Positions 13,071 through 24,004 are shown, counted from the first letter of the stretch. The stretch: 64,000 bases of DNA from Diphasiastrum complanatum (GCA_029204225.1 CM055100.1:31324149-31388148); one strand, 5' to 3'. Numbers and translations: made by a program. The notes: generated by a model not told the origin, from the letters alone.

Positions 13071-13658
13071 CTTGTAATCTAATCCAGCATGATATATGCC
13101 CTGGATCAGAGACAAATATATACAGAGATAGACTAGAAGAACATTAAGAATGTAGCACTCTGTGACTCGCGTATCAAGGAAGAAAGAATAGATCTAGCAG
13201 TAGCTAGTTTCTTTCGTGAGAAGAGAATACCTCTCTCACGCCGACGCGCTGATCTGGAAAACAGACAACACTCAAGAAATATTTTATTATATACACTCAT
13301 TTTTAATAATATAGATGTGTACGTCCTTTCTGCTTAGTGTGTAACCTGTGAACGTTGTGATGCTTGTTCAATTTCATCAGTAGATATATTTCTGTTGTCA
13401 TTAAGACATTATCTGTTGTTCATAAACACATAGTCAGTTTAGCACTAGCTATCTGCTTGTTCGGAGGACAACTGATTGCAGCCTGAAGCAGTAGACTTCA
13501 CCGACATATCGGCTCCATCTGAGTGACAACATAAATAAACCAGAGAGCCCAATACTTTACGAACAGTGGTCCCAAAGCAACCCGATTACTCGGCCTTGTC
13601 GGAGTCGTTCTGAGATTTCATCAGTGATATCAGAGCAGAGCTCCCTAGGATTTCATCA
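13071..13658 (+). mobile_element. Left LTR of C2 (left boundary approximate)
   Basis: It aligns with 16,424-17,008. It ends TTTCATCA, one base before the primer site at 13,660. An extra primer-like copy (GATATCAGAGC) lies inside the LTR 35 bp before the real one. Confidence 0.8.
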
Positions 13659-13659
13659 G

Positions 13660-13671
13660 TGGTATCAGAGC
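13660..13671 (+). other. C2 primer binding site
   Basis: TGGTATCAGAGC is a perfect match to the standard plant copia primer site for initiator tRNA-Met. Confidence 0.92.
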
Positions 13672-13725
13672 CAGGTTGGCTTAATCAAAGCCATAAGTCC
13701 TAATTAAAACCACGTCACTGAGACA

Positions 13726-14106
13726 ATGGCTTCCATTCACAGCATCCAATCAAAGATTTGCACAGTACTTGAAGCAGATGGATCAAATTTTCTTGCTTGA
13801 AATGCCAGCCAACATGTGTAAAGATCTTCGAGAGTGGAAAGAGAAAAACGACAAAGCAGTAGATGTCATCTCCTCTTCCATCAAAACCGCATTACCCTTG
13901 ACTTCACATCAATCTCTAATGCTAGAGAGATATGGGATACACTCGTCAGCAGATTTCAGACCAAGTCACCAAATCAAATAATTCATCTAGAAGATCAGCT
14001 TACCTATCTAAGATGGGACGACAAAGATCTCACCAGCTTCATTAGGAAGAGGAAACATGTATCACTTGAAGGTACACCTACCGACAGAGTAGGCTCACCA
14101 AGTCCG
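13726..14106 (+). pseudogene. C2 gag remnant
   Basis: The ATG at 13,726 starts MASIHSIQSKICTVLEADGSNF, the usual opening of copia gag, followed by frameshifted segments with NAREIWDTLVSRF, IIHLEDQLTYLRW and DDKDLTSFI, which belong to the gag_pre/UBN2 type. The frame changes near 13,800 and 13,850. The gene ends abruptly before the zinc knuckle, and integrase sequence begins about 14,110, so part of gag and the protease are deleted. Confidence 0.75.
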
Positions 14107-15530
14107 TGAGTCTACAGATGTTCTGTGGCATAGGAGACTATGCCACATGAACTCACTGGCGCTATATAAATCAAGTTAGTACAATGCATTCACATGAGTG
14201 AACATCAAGGATGCAAACCTGACACCCTGTGATGCATACAACAAAGGGAAGATGTCGCGTACACCTTTCAGGAAGGATTCCTTTAGAGCGACGGAACTTC
14301 TAGAGCTGATACACTTAGACATCTGCGAACCCTTTGATAAACTGCTTGTCGGAGGATCAAGATACTACGTCACCTTTATCAATGATTACAGAAAGCTTGT
14401 CATTGTCTATTTCATCCACAACAAGTCTGAAGCTCTTGATAAGTTTACAGAATATGTGAACTGGGCTGAGAAGTGGACCGAAAGGAAAGTCAAGCAGATC
14501 AGGACTGATAGGGGAGGAGAATGCATCTCCAACCGTTTTACCGACTTTTGTAAAAGTCGTGGTATTCTTCATAGGAAGACAATAGCCTATACACCATAGC
14601 ACAATGGTGTAGCAAAGAGGAAGAACATGACTCTCATGGAAGTTGCAAGATCAATGATGACCTACTCCGAGGCATCAAGATCATTGTGGGCTGAAGCAGT
14701 AGCTACAACCGCCTACCTGCAAAATAGGACATGCAAGTCAAGCGTTGCTCACACTACCCCACATGAGGTATGGTGGAGAAGCAAGCCCAATCTATCTCAT
14801 GTTTGGATCTTCGGATGTGTAGCATACGCACACATACCAGACAAGAAGACGAAGAAGCTAGACGAAAAGGTGGAGGAAGAATTCTTGGTGGCTATGATAT
14901 ACATTCTGCATACTACAGAGTATACATGGCTCAAACCAATGAAGTCAAGGCTATTAGAGAATTCAGATTTGACGAGACAAAAACAATGATTGAGGAATAT
15001 CCCATCAGCTACGAGGTTCTCAGCAGATAGTACTATGACCTACCCACATCGATATAGGGAGCTCAACCTGAGCGTCCAGATGAAAATAGTCAAATTCTAG
15101 CTGAACTGAACGATAGTTCGGACGATGAGTAGATCGACATATTGGGAATACCCAACACATCGACGGATACATCGAGATGGGTCTACCTCCTTTCCATATA
15201 TAACTAAGCAAGTTATATGGAATCCACATGATAGTTGAGCCAGGAATTTGTATGGCATAAGACTTCAAAGTCTCATTTATATACTCACTCACATAAGTGA
15301 ATGCATCCGTATTAGCCCGTAGATTTGCTATCAGCAGACAAGACAAAGGCAAGGCAATCATTGAGCCTGTATTATCTCCAAGGAGATCTGCAAGACAAAG
15401 AAGAGCACTAGTCAGATATATACCTGACAGCTCATCTTTTGCTCATAAAAAATTATATGGATTCAACTATGAACCACAAACTTATGAAGAAGCCATCAAC
15501 TATCCAGACAAGGACCATGGAAGATGAAAT
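14107..15530 (+). pseudogene. C2 integrase (broken)
   Basis: DVLWHRRLCHMNSLALY near 14,115-14,165 is the HxxxH part of the copia integrase finger; the CxxC part appears as CDAYNKGKM, with the second Cys changed. The core has LIHLDICEPF and RTDRGGECIS, with both Asp residues kept. The third catalytic residue in VAERKN is Lys (codon 14,615-14,617, VAKRKN), preceded by a stop at 14,597-14,599. HTTPHEVWWRSKPNLSHVWIFGC marks the C-terminal region. Frames break again near 14,870 and 15,030, and the basic linker before RT (about 15,300-15,480) is out of frame. Confidence 0.85.
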
Positions 15531-16432
15531 GGGCTCCATGAAGCAGAACAAGGTGTGGACTCTTGAGCCACTACCAACCGATAGAAAGATTGTCAAAATG
15601 TAAGTGGGTCTACAAGCACAAGTATAGACTAGATGGCAATGTACTGAGATACAAAGCCAGGCTAGTTGCAAAGGGCTTCCCACACAAGTATGAGATTGAT
15701 TATACAAAGACATTCTCTCCTATTGTGAAACACATGTCCCCACGCATATTATTTGCATACGCAGTTGCCTATGATATGAGGATCCACATTGTAGACGAGA
15801 AGACAGCCTTCTTGCATGGGGAGCTGAAAGAAGAGGTCTACATGGACCCACCACCAAGTTTTACCTATGAGTCATTTGCTGACTATGCCTACAAAATGCA
15901 CAGAAGCATCTATGGACTGAAACAGTTCACCAGGCAGTGGTACAAGAAGAAGGATCATGCACTTAGATCCTCGGGCTTCCAGTCTTTAATGGTTGACGAC
16001 AACGTTTACGTGAAAATCATAAACGGAGAGATCATCATAGTGGGTGTCTATGTAGATGACACACGGAGCGACAATCTGATTGCGCAGGTGAAGGCAGATA
16101 TTTCGAGGCACTTTGAACTATCGGACTTGGGAGAAGCCAAATGCTACCTGGGTTTATAGATCGACAGAGATCTTCAGGCTGGGAGATTGTATATACACCA
16201 GTCAAGATACATTCAAAGGATCATTGATGATTTCGACATGGCAGATTGTAAGGGAGTAAATACTCCAATGGTTCCTGGTTCAGTATTGACAAACGAAGAC
16301 TGTCCCAGAGACGAAGAAAAATCACAAGCAATGGAGCATAAGCCTTACAAAAGGCTTATCGGTTCTTTGATGTACTTGGCAAGCAACATTGGCCAGACAT
16401 TGCTTAACGCAGTGTTCAGATCAATCTTGTAA
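15531..16432 (+). pseudogene. C2 reverse transcriptase (N and palm domains)
   Basis: KCKWVYKHKYRLDG, RYKARLVAKGF, IHIVDEKTAFLHGELKEEVYMD and MHRSIYGLKQ are copia RT blocks. The palm motif VYVDDT is intact at about 16,046-16,063. A stop at 16,157-16,159 interrupts the chain, which then continues to LIGSLMYLASNI and breaks off in the middle of the next block at the right LTR. The upstream frame (15,477-15,530) is shifted. The RNase H domain is missing. Confidence 0.88.
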
Positions 16433-17008
16433 TCTAATCCAACATGATATATGTCTTGGGTTAGAGAAAAATATATACAGAGATAGACAGAAAGAACATT
16501 AAGAATGTAGCACTTAGTGAGGTGCATATCAAGGAAGAAAGAATAGATCCAGTAGTAGCTAGTTCCTTTCATGAGAAGAGAACACCTCTCTCATGCCGAC
16601 ACGTTGATTTGGAAAATAGACAACACTCAAGGAAGATTTTTTATGTACACTCGTTTTTGATAGTATAGACATGTACATCCTTTCTGCTCAGTGTGTAATC
16701 TGTGAACGTTGTGATGCTTGTTCAATTTCATCAGTAGATATATTTTCGCTATCATTAAGACATTATCTATTGTTCACACATAGTCAGTTTAGCAGTAGCT
16801 ATCTACTTGTTCAGAGGATGACTGATCGCGGCCTAAATTAGTAGACTTCACCGACATATCAGCTCCATCTCATCGACAACAAGAATAAACCAGAGAGCCC
16901 GCTACATTACGAACAGTGGTCCCAGAGCGACCCGATTGCTCGGCCTTGTTGAAGTCATTCCGAGATTCCATCAGTGGTATCAGAGCGGTGCTCCCTAGGA
17001 TTCCATTA
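16424..17008 (+). mobile_element. Right LTR of C2, 5'-truncated
   Basis: It aligns with the left LTR from TCTTGTAATCTAATCC onward and ends TTCCATTA at 17,008. It carries the same internal primer-like TGGTATCAGAGC at about 16,975-16,986. Confidence 0.8.
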
Positions 17009-17067
17009 GTGATTCCGTACTGGACTTATTTGAGAAGAGCCTAACTTTGAATTTGTCCCAAATTTCA

Positions 17068-17097
17068 CACACACAAACACACACACACACACACACC
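17068..17097. repeat. Short (CA)n repeat
   Basis: A run of about 30 bases of CA with one AAC interruption, in the C1 leader. Confidence 0.9.
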
Positions 17098-17424
17098 CAT
17101 TTTTTTTGGTTTTTTGGTGCATTATTTAGATCTAGCTTCATAGTTTCCAAATCAATGATTATATCTTGTAATGATTCATCTTAGTGAATGTTTTGAAGCT
17201 CGGATCAGGCCCAAAAAATTTATTTATCAGATTTGGATAGGGAGTGAGAAGTTCTAGGGAGTTGATTGCCGTAAATCAAAGATCAAGATAGTGATTTGCT
17301 AGAAATTGGTAGTGATCTCATTGTACCATCAACCAAGCTTTGTGCTAGTTGGATTGGGCCAAGACTAGAAGCATCTAGAGTGCTAGAAGTCTAGTTGTGA
17401 ATTTCAAGTGCAATATCATTCATT

Positions 17425-18290
17425 ATGACATCCATGGATGGATTTTTGCTAGAAGCTAGTGAGAGACTCACATCCACTAACTATTCCATTTGGAAAGTGA
17501 GAGTGGAATCACTTTTAGTGCTTGATGATCTCTATGACATTGTCCTAGAAGAGGAGGATGACCTCTTGGAGGACAATAGCAAGCTAGATACAAGAGAAAG
17601 GATAGATTGGCCTTACTGAATGTGAGCAATGGCCTCTTGAAAGAGGTGTCATCTTGTGTCTTGGCCAAGGAGGCTTGGGATTCATTAAAAGGCATTTATG
17701 ATTCCAATAACACTTCAAGGATACTCATGCCTATGAATCAACTGCTTCAAAGAAGTGGAGAGAGTGCACAAGAGTATGTGCTTAGGATAAAATCTTTGAA
17801 CAAAGAATTGGCTTCAATTGGAGATGAAATCCAAGATAATGAACTTGTGCAAGTCATTCTAAATGGACTAAGTAAAGACTATTGTAGTCTAGTACAAAGT
17901 TTTTCCATTCAAGATAAGCTACCTACTATTGACAAGCTCCATAATGTGCTTGTGGCCAAGGAGAGTAGGATGCTTCATCTCAAATCAAGGATGGGATCCA
18001 TGTCCTTGCAAGGAGGTGATGAGAAGGCCAACTTCTCATTCAAAGGCAAAAAGAAGGTTCACTCATCCAAGAATAACCAAGGCAAGGAGGCCGAGGACAA
18101 GGATGATGGATCAAGCTCCAAAGGCAAATCCAAGAAGGACAAATCAAAGCTAAAATGTTTTTTTTTTTTGGCAAGAAAGGACATTTTGCTTTTGAGTGCT
18201 ACAAGAAGAAGAATGCTCAAGAGAAGGAAAATCAAGGCAATCTTGTGCTTGAGGAGGAGGAGGATGATTGGAACTCATCCTTGATGGCAT
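17425..18290 (+). pseudogene. C1 gag
   Basis: MTSMDGFLLEASERLTSTNYSIWKV is a typical copia gag start (Asn-Tyr-x-x-Trp). A frameshift near 17,605 leads into VLAKEAWDSLKGIYD, LRIKSLNKELASIG and VILNGLSKDYCSLVQSF, all UBN2/gag blocks. A run of T at 18,159-18,168 breaks the zinc knuckle: the next frame reads GKKGHFAFECYKKK, the second half of a CCHC finger. The tail is Lys/Asp/Ser-rich. The protein would form the particle shell around element RNA. Confidence 0.85.
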
Positions 18291-19668
18291 CTACAACACC
18301 AACATCAAGCAAGGACATATGGTGAATTGATAGTGGGGCTAGCTCCCACATGTCACACAACAAGGACTATTTCTCTACCTTACTTTCTTATAATGATTTG
18401 AAGAAGTTCATATTCACTACAAGTGATCAAGAATGTAAGATACATCTATTCCATTATGTCGTGGATCTAAGAGAATAGATCTTGATAATGTTCTATATGT
18501 ACCATCCATCACAAAAAATTTCTTGAGTGTTGGAAAACTTATGGATAATGGACTAGATGTACACTTCAAACATGGAGTTTCTTCCATAATGAAGGATGAT
18601 AAGTGTAGTGCTAGTGGCATTAAGCAAGGTAGATTGTTCAAGTTGGATGCTAATGTTGTAATTGGAAGTGTGAACATGGCAAAGGAGGAGGAGCTATCTC
18701 AAGTGGAGTTATGGCATAGGAGGTTAGGCCATCCTAACTATCAAGCAATGGAGCTCATGATTTCCAAGGAACTAGCACTCGGGCTTCCCAAATCCATTTC
18801 CAAGTGTGGCAAGCTTTGTGAAGCTTGTGGTCTTTCCAACACACATAAGCAACCATTCAAGAGATATTTGACTAGATCTACCTCTCCTCTTGATCTTATA
18901 CACTTGGACGTGCATTCATTTTCACATGAATCTAATGGTGGTGCTTTGATGTATGTAACATTCATAGATGATTGTACAAGATACACACACTTGGGTCTAT
19001 ACATTGACTAAGAAAAGCTTAGTGTATGATTCCTCTGTAAAGTTTAAATCTCTTGTTGAGAAGTAACTTAATGCTAGCATCAAAGTGTTAAGATGTGATA
19101 ATGGAGGAGAGCACATCTCCAATAGCATGAGATATTTTGGTGAGGCTAATGGCATAAAGAGAGAGTTTACATGTACTTACACCCCCAAACAAAGTGCGGT
19201 GGCTGAGAGGAAAAATAGATATTTGTGTGAATGCACGCTAAAGCAATGAGACTAGATGCCTCTCCACCCACTTTTTTTTTAGGAGAAGCTATTACATGTG
19301 AAAATAATTTATGTAAAAGGCTTCCTAATAGTGCCATTGGTGGAATCACACCATGTGAAGCTTTGTACGACAAAAAGCAAAATTTAAAAGATTTGAAAGT
19401 CTTTGGATGTATTTGTTATGTCCATATTCCTTTAGAAGTAAGTAAGAAAGAAGATGCTACTTCATTTAAAGAAATTTTTGTTGGCTATAGTGATTGTAGC
19501 AAGGGATATAGGATTTATGATCCTATTTCTAAGAAAGTTAAAGTAAGTAGAGATGTACTCTTTCATGAATCTCATCTTGCCAAAGCTCGCCATCTAGGCT
19601 CACCTGTATTGAGAAGGGCAAGCAAAGGGAAGACACTCATCCTATACTTTCTTGACTACTATGCTTGA
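18291..19668 (+). pseudogene. C1 protease and integrase
   Basis: IDSGASSHMS near 18,328-18,357 is the aspartic protease active site (DSG kept), just after a stop where Trp is usual. NVLYVPSITKNFLSVGKL follows. WHRRLGHPNYQAM and CEACGLSNTHKQPF form the HHCC finger of integrase. DLIHLDVHSF, RCDNGGEHISN and AVAERKN carry all three acidic catalytic residues. Stops at about 19,009, 19,063 and 19,246 break the chain. PCEALYDKKQNLKDLKVFGC and the VSRDVLFHE block close the domain. Confidence 0.85.
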
Positions 19669-20127
19669 AGAGCCATCTTGTTTTGAAGATGCTATTAAGT
19701 CACAATCTTGGAAAAAAGCTACGCAAGTTGAGTTTGATGCTTTGATGGAAAATCAAACTTGGGAACTTGTGGATCTTCCATATGGGAAGAAACCACGTTC
19801 TTGTAAGTGGATCTATAGATTGAAATATAATAAATATGGATCCACTAATAAGTACAAAGAAGGACTTGTAGCAAAAGATTTTTTGCAAACTAAGGCTTGG
19901 ATTATGATAAAACTTTTGCTCATGTTGCTAAGCTTGTTACTACAAGGATGATCATTTGTCTTGCTAATTCTTTCAAATGGGATATTTATCAACTTGATGT
20001 GACTAATGCTTTCCTAGATGGATTCTTGGAAGATGATATCTATATGTTGCAACCTGAGGGCTTCATCAAGGAAGGAGATGAAGACAAAGTTTGCTACTTG
20101 AAGAAGAGTCTTTATGGACTCAAGCAA
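19652..20127 (+). pseudogene. C1 reverse transcriptase, forward part
   Basis: CFEDAIKSQSWKKATQVEFDALMENQTWELV, RSCKWIYRLKYNKYG, LDVTNAFLDGFLEDDIYM and YLKKSLYGLKQ are consecutive copia RT blocks. A frameshift near 19,890 separates the first two from the rest. The order stops exactly after LYGLKQ at about 20,127, and the next forward sequence is the reverse complement of a later part of the same gene. Confidence 0.88.
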
Positions 20128-20819
20128 GAACTCCTCCAAAAGTCTTTTGAACCATAGAACTTCCTTTGTTTACCCGGCTTCACGAGAGGATAGAGAGATA
20201 ATATCTTGCTTTTTTGAAAGCCAAGATATAATTTCTCCACATAGGAATGTAGGAAAGGCACTTATGGATTTTCTATCCATCTTATCACCAGCAAATTTGA
20301 ATCTGAGTATGCTCTCAAGTACAAATTAGTCCCTTGATAGACAATGCCAAAATTCCTAGTAGATGAGATGTATCTAGGCACTCTTTTCGCACTTTTCCAA
20401 TGACATACTAAAGGACCTTTCAAATTGCTTACACTAAAGGTTAGATCAGGTCTAGTGATTGTCAAATAGATCAAGGACCCAATAAGCTTTCTATGAAGTG
20501 TGATGTTATCAAAGGATGACTCATCACCTTCAATAGAAACTTTCACAACTTGCTCCATAGGGGTGTCAATCCTCTTAAAATCTTTCATACCAATTTTTTC
20601 TAAGATGAAAGTAGCATACTTTGATTGACAAATGAAAGTGACGTCACTACTTCTATATACTATATTACAAGTATAAACTTAAGAAGTCCTAGATTTATTG
20701 TCTTGAATTCACTAGACATAGCAATTTTGACATCTCTTACACCATCAAGATTATTTCCTGTAAGAATGATATCATCTACATACAAAACCAAAATAATGGT
20801 CTTTTCATCATTATTTTTT
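20128..20819 (-). pseudogene. C1 RT palm and RNase H start, inverted
   Basis: Read on the minus strand, the segment gives IILVLYVDDIILTGNN (the YVDD catalytic codons are 20,771-20,782), then MKDFKRIDTPMEQV, HRKLIGSLIYLTITRPDL, YQGTNLYLRAYSDSN and the frame-shifted start of RNase H (RKSISAFPTFLCGEI, WLSKKQDIISLSS), ending FKRLLEEF at the left edge. These are the blocks missing between LYGLKQ on the left and the CDNQ-type block on the right. About 35 codons after LYGLKQ are missing, so a small deletion came with the inversion. Stops and one frameshift are present. Confidence 0.87.
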
Positions 20820-21086
20820 TGTGATCAAGGCCGAGGAGACCGTGCATTTATTGTGCATGCATCACAACAACTTGCCACCAATCCTATCTCCCATGCTCGA
20901 ACCAAGCATATCAAGATTGCTCACCACTTTCTAAGGGAGAAGGTGCAAGCTGAGGAGGTCAAGCTTCTTCATGTTTCATCATCCGAGTGTGTTGCTGATA
21001 TCTTGACTAAATAGTTTCCAAAGGATTCATATATGAAGTTAAGATATGCACTTGGTGTTGTAGATATATGTACACTAGATTTGCCA
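20820..21086 (+). pseudogene. C1 RNase H end
   Basis: The forward strand resumes with a short CDQ block and LATNPISHARTKHIKIAHHF, then VKLLHVSSSECVADILTK and a stop at about 21,012. These are the terminal blocks of copia RNase H. The fragment at 28,845-29,310 carries the same blocks in better order and belongs to the same family. Confidence 0.85.
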
Positions 21087-21095
21087 AGCTAGATT

Positions 21096-21104
21096 GAGGA
21101 GGAG
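21096..21104 (+). other. C1 polypurine tract
   Basis: GAGGAGGAG directly precedes TGTTAAAATTG. It would prime plus-strand DNA synthesis. Confidence 0.7.
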
Positions 21105-21553
21105 TGTTAAAATTGTCAAATTCTAGCTATTTGATCTAAGTTGATTTGTACATAACTTGATCCCACACGTGTGGAGCCTGTTCCCATGTGTGGATGGTAG
21201 TCATAAATGGATCTAGATCTAGTTAGATTGAATTTGTCTTGATTGACTCAAGTATGAACTAGTTGGAAGCTAGTCAAGTAGAAAATTGCCATGTGGCACC
21301 ATTTCATTGATAGATCTAGCATTCCCATGTGAATGAGGCATGGTTTCCACGTGTGAGAGGTTGTTCCCACATGTGTACATATATGGAGAATATTAGTAGC
21401 AATTGATCTTGCAAGTTTCTATAAGCTAGGTGATTTTCCTCAAATCAAGCAAAATCATGGTGAGGCAATGGCACCAAGTTAGGATTCAAAGAAGTGGGGG
21501 CTTATCTTGCATTTATTGGTTGATCAAGGATGATGTGGAATTCCCCACATGGA
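21105..21553 (+). mobile_element. Right LTR of C1, 3'-truncated
   Basis: It matches the left LTR from its first base to about 21,545, then diverges. CACGTG sites lie at 21,166-21,171 and 21,348-21,353. The last 340 bp of the LTR, and so the target duplication, are missing. Confidence 0.82.
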
Positions 21554-22790
21554 TGATGTTGATCAAGGATGACCATGTTAGATGTTTGTTTTTGTATCGT
21601 GTGACCTCTTATTTTGAGAAAGGGTGTCAAATCATAGATTAGTATCAGTGCCATCATCTAACCACATTTAAAAGACCTATATAGATTTTTGCATACAACT
21701 AAAAGTCAAACCATATAACTAAATGTTACATGTAATCATATGTTGGTTAATTTGAATGGTATATCCAATTTATCTCAGAATAACAACTAGATCATGTATG
21801 TAGAGCCCATATCATTATTAATAACTGCATTCTTTTGACTTGCCTTGAACTTCCCATGTCATTAGTTCAATGGTAGCCTTTTCCTTGGTGTTACTAGGAT
21901 AAGAATGATGCATATGCTTGATGAAAAATATAACATTTGATAATAAGTTGCTAAAATTTTCATCTAAGAAGTATGTGCATGGATCACGCAAATTTATGGG
22001 TCCTAGAAGTAATAATAAATGGCTACTAGTTCTTTGTTTGTTTCAACATATTTTTGAGCTAAGATATGAAATTAACAACTTTTGATGATTTTGTTTAAAG
22101 AAATGACTCATCTTGACAAAAATTCAAAGACAAAATGAAGAGTTACTAATTATGAAACAATGTTGAGTTATTCAATGTGTAATGTGTTACCCCATACATT
22201 AAATTGGAATATTCTTTCATGAATTTGTTTATCAAAAAGTTAAATGAAAATTATGCTCTATAGTTTCAATATGAAATTTTCTCTCCCGAGTATAGACTTT
22301 CAATAACAATTTTTGTTTTTTGTAGAACTGGAGGTAGATGCATTAGTTTAGCTCAATTTCTTATGTCATTGTTCCATAGTAAGCAAGAAAGTTTCACATA
22401 CAAGTGAATTTTATGGGCACTTTATCATAAACTACTTGCTTCTTTTATGTCCTAATCTAAGATAAATAGTCCCGCATTTCCCAATAAATTATAAAGCACT
22501 TCAGTTTATTGTAGACTTGTTGAAGCACATTCTTGCCTCAGAGACATGAAATTAAAAGAAAACATGACATTTCATTGATTAAAAAAACTCTCCTACATTA
22601 CCATATGCCAAAAGAATTGTGATCAGCTCAATAGACTACAACAGACAATTGATTCCACTCATGCTTGGAAAAAAATATTGAAGAGTTTTTTTTTTAAAGA
22701 AGTTGTAGAGATAAATTGAAACAATTCTAATGGAAAATATGGCACAAAGGACTTACAAATGATCATCAAATGGGTTAAATCTTTAAACCC
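21554..22790. other. No gene seen
   Basis: AT-rich DNA without recognisable coding, RNA or repeat features. Confidence 0.5.
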
Positions 22791-22889
22791 AATTCCTTGG
22801 GTCCAATCTGTGGCAAAGAAATGGAGACAATTCAGCACATATTTATTGGCTTTCACATAGACATATGGAAGACTTTCTTCTACGGTGTT
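22791..22889 (+). pseudogene. LINE-a zinc-finger (zf-RVT) fragment
   Basis: A plus-strand frame reads GPICGKEMETIQHIFIGF followed by an Ile-Trp-Lys segment. The arrangement C..CGKE.ETI.H.....(C)......W is the zinc-binding module after RT in plant LINEs; the last Cys is replaced. It ends where LINE-b sequence begins. Confidence 0.6.
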
Positions 22890-23160
22890 GGCCTTCTATA
22901 AAGACGGACGATACATACAGATTGCACTATCCTCCTCACAACGTCTTCATGGTCAGGGCTACATATTATCATGGTTCTCTCAGGCATCCCACCTCCTACT
23001 TGAGTCATATGGTATCTCCATCACAGAGCTTCCCTCAAGCACCCATCAGTATATCAGACGATTCCTCTATCGCGCATATCTAGAGCGAACTTGGCGTAAC
23101 CAGCTAGGGGTTAAGCCAGCTTTCTATCGGACACATTTCTTGGAGATGGATGCTTGGTAG
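22885..23160 (+). pseudogene. LINE-b segment A (between RT and zinc finger)
   Basis: A 91-residue open frame contains YIQIALSSSQRLHGQGYILSW, SQASHLLLESYGIS, a long amphipathic middle and TWRNQLGVKPAFYRTHF. This resembles the region that joins RT to the C-terminal zinc finger in LINEs. The intact family would continue into the SRLSHCLR and LRVSSHQLAIETGR blocks, which are found next to it on the other strand. Confidence 0.6.
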
Positions 23161-23694
23161 TAGCATGATGGTGGGGGGAGTACACTGTCTTTAATCTCTA
23201 TGAGCATGTGAGCAGCTACTATCCTCGTTGTCGTCGTAATCCTCATCCTCAGACACTGAATCACACGATCTCTGCCTAGTGAAGAATGAAGTAATCAATG
23301 GTTGTGAGGTGAACTGATCGGGTGTCCCATATAAATCTCTCCGTAGTATGAATATCTAGCGTACCAACAGAGTGACAAATCGTGGGTCCTCGTAGGCTAT
23401 GAGGGAGCGTAGAGTGGTAGGCATATCTTGAAACAAGCAGTGATATCACCCTCTGATCTCATAGTATAATGGGCATCTAAAGATAAAGTGCTCCTCAGCC
23501 TCCACCTCACCTAGAGAGCATAACTGGCAAATCCGCTCCTCTCTAGGAATACCATGGAACCTCCCCGTCTCAATAGCTAGCTGATGAGAAGACACCCTGA
23601 GCTGTCCCAGTGTGAATCTGAGGCAATGTGATAGTCTCGACTCCAAGTAGCGTGGCATAATGTCTTCCTGTTGGGAGAAAAAAATATCTATCAC
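23161..23694 (-). pseudogene. LINE-b segment B (zinc finger and C-terminus), inverted
   Basis: On the minus strand, QQEDIMPRYLESRLSH, LRVSSHQLAIETGRF, GIPREERICQLCSLGEVE and EEHFIFRCPLYYEIRG form the classic LINE tail with an intact CxxC...H...C finger. A stop follows near 23,446; further frame pieces (TTLRSLIAYEDPRFVTLL) extend toward 23,330. Segment A in the forward direction ends exactly where this segment should begin, so flipping B would restore a continuous LINE. Confidence 0.7.
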
Positions 23695-24004
23695 TACAAT
23701 GGAGAAAGTGGAAGATTATTAGAATTGTTGTTTTTTTATTGCATTTGGTCTGCTATGAATTATTTTGTTTTGATCTCTATGCTAATAACAATTTTTTTAA
23801 GAGTTTAGGCTTGACTAGCCATTTCTTGGAATTTCAAAGAATGTTGGCTTGGTCATTTTCACTTTGAAGTTTCTATTATTTTTTTGACTAAGAAACAATG
23901 GTGATTGGTATAAAAGTGGTAACTTGGGATTTTGTCCTCTCTTGTGAATTGTTGCATATAGGATATAGATCCCAATGTCCTTGCCCCTTGTCTCAAAAAA
24001 AAGG
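23695..24004 (+). other. Possible LINE 3' untranslated tail
   Basis: The stretch ends with CCCCTTGTCTCAAAAAAAAGG, an A-run like those at the 3' ends of plant LINEs. It could be the tail of LINE-a, interrupted by LINE-b. No coding sequence. Confidence 0.3.

Larger units (their letters stand above)
13071..17008 (+). mobile_element. C2: Ty1/copia element nested in C1
   Basis: Two LTR copies share TCTTGTAATCTAATCCA and the next 570-590 bp (13,071-13,658 and 16,424-17,008). Between them lie a primer site, truncated gag, integrase and RT. RNase H and the 5' part of the right LTR are deleted, since the RT frame runs directly into LTR sequence at 16,424. The zinc knuckle and protease are also missing. 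A relative of this family lies at 30,797-32,040. Confidence 0.85.
11860..21553 (+). mobile_element. C1: Ty1/copia element, nested and internally inverted
   Basis: The LTRs begin with the same TGTTAAAATTGTC at 11,860 and 21,105 and agree over more than 400 bp. The internal region runs gag, protease, integrase, RT and RNase H (integrase before RT, the copia order). Two events interrupt it: a second copia element (C2) lies between the primer site and gag, and about 692 bp of the RT/RNase H region (20,128-20,819) is reversed. The right LTR is cut off near 21,553. Many stops and frameshifts make it inactive. Confidence 0.88.

Noticed and set aside
22885-23694. Twin-primed LINE insertion
   Set aside because: Twin priming inverts the 5' part and leaves it upstream of the 3' part. 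Here the inverted part is the 3' portion relative to segment A, so the layout does not match.
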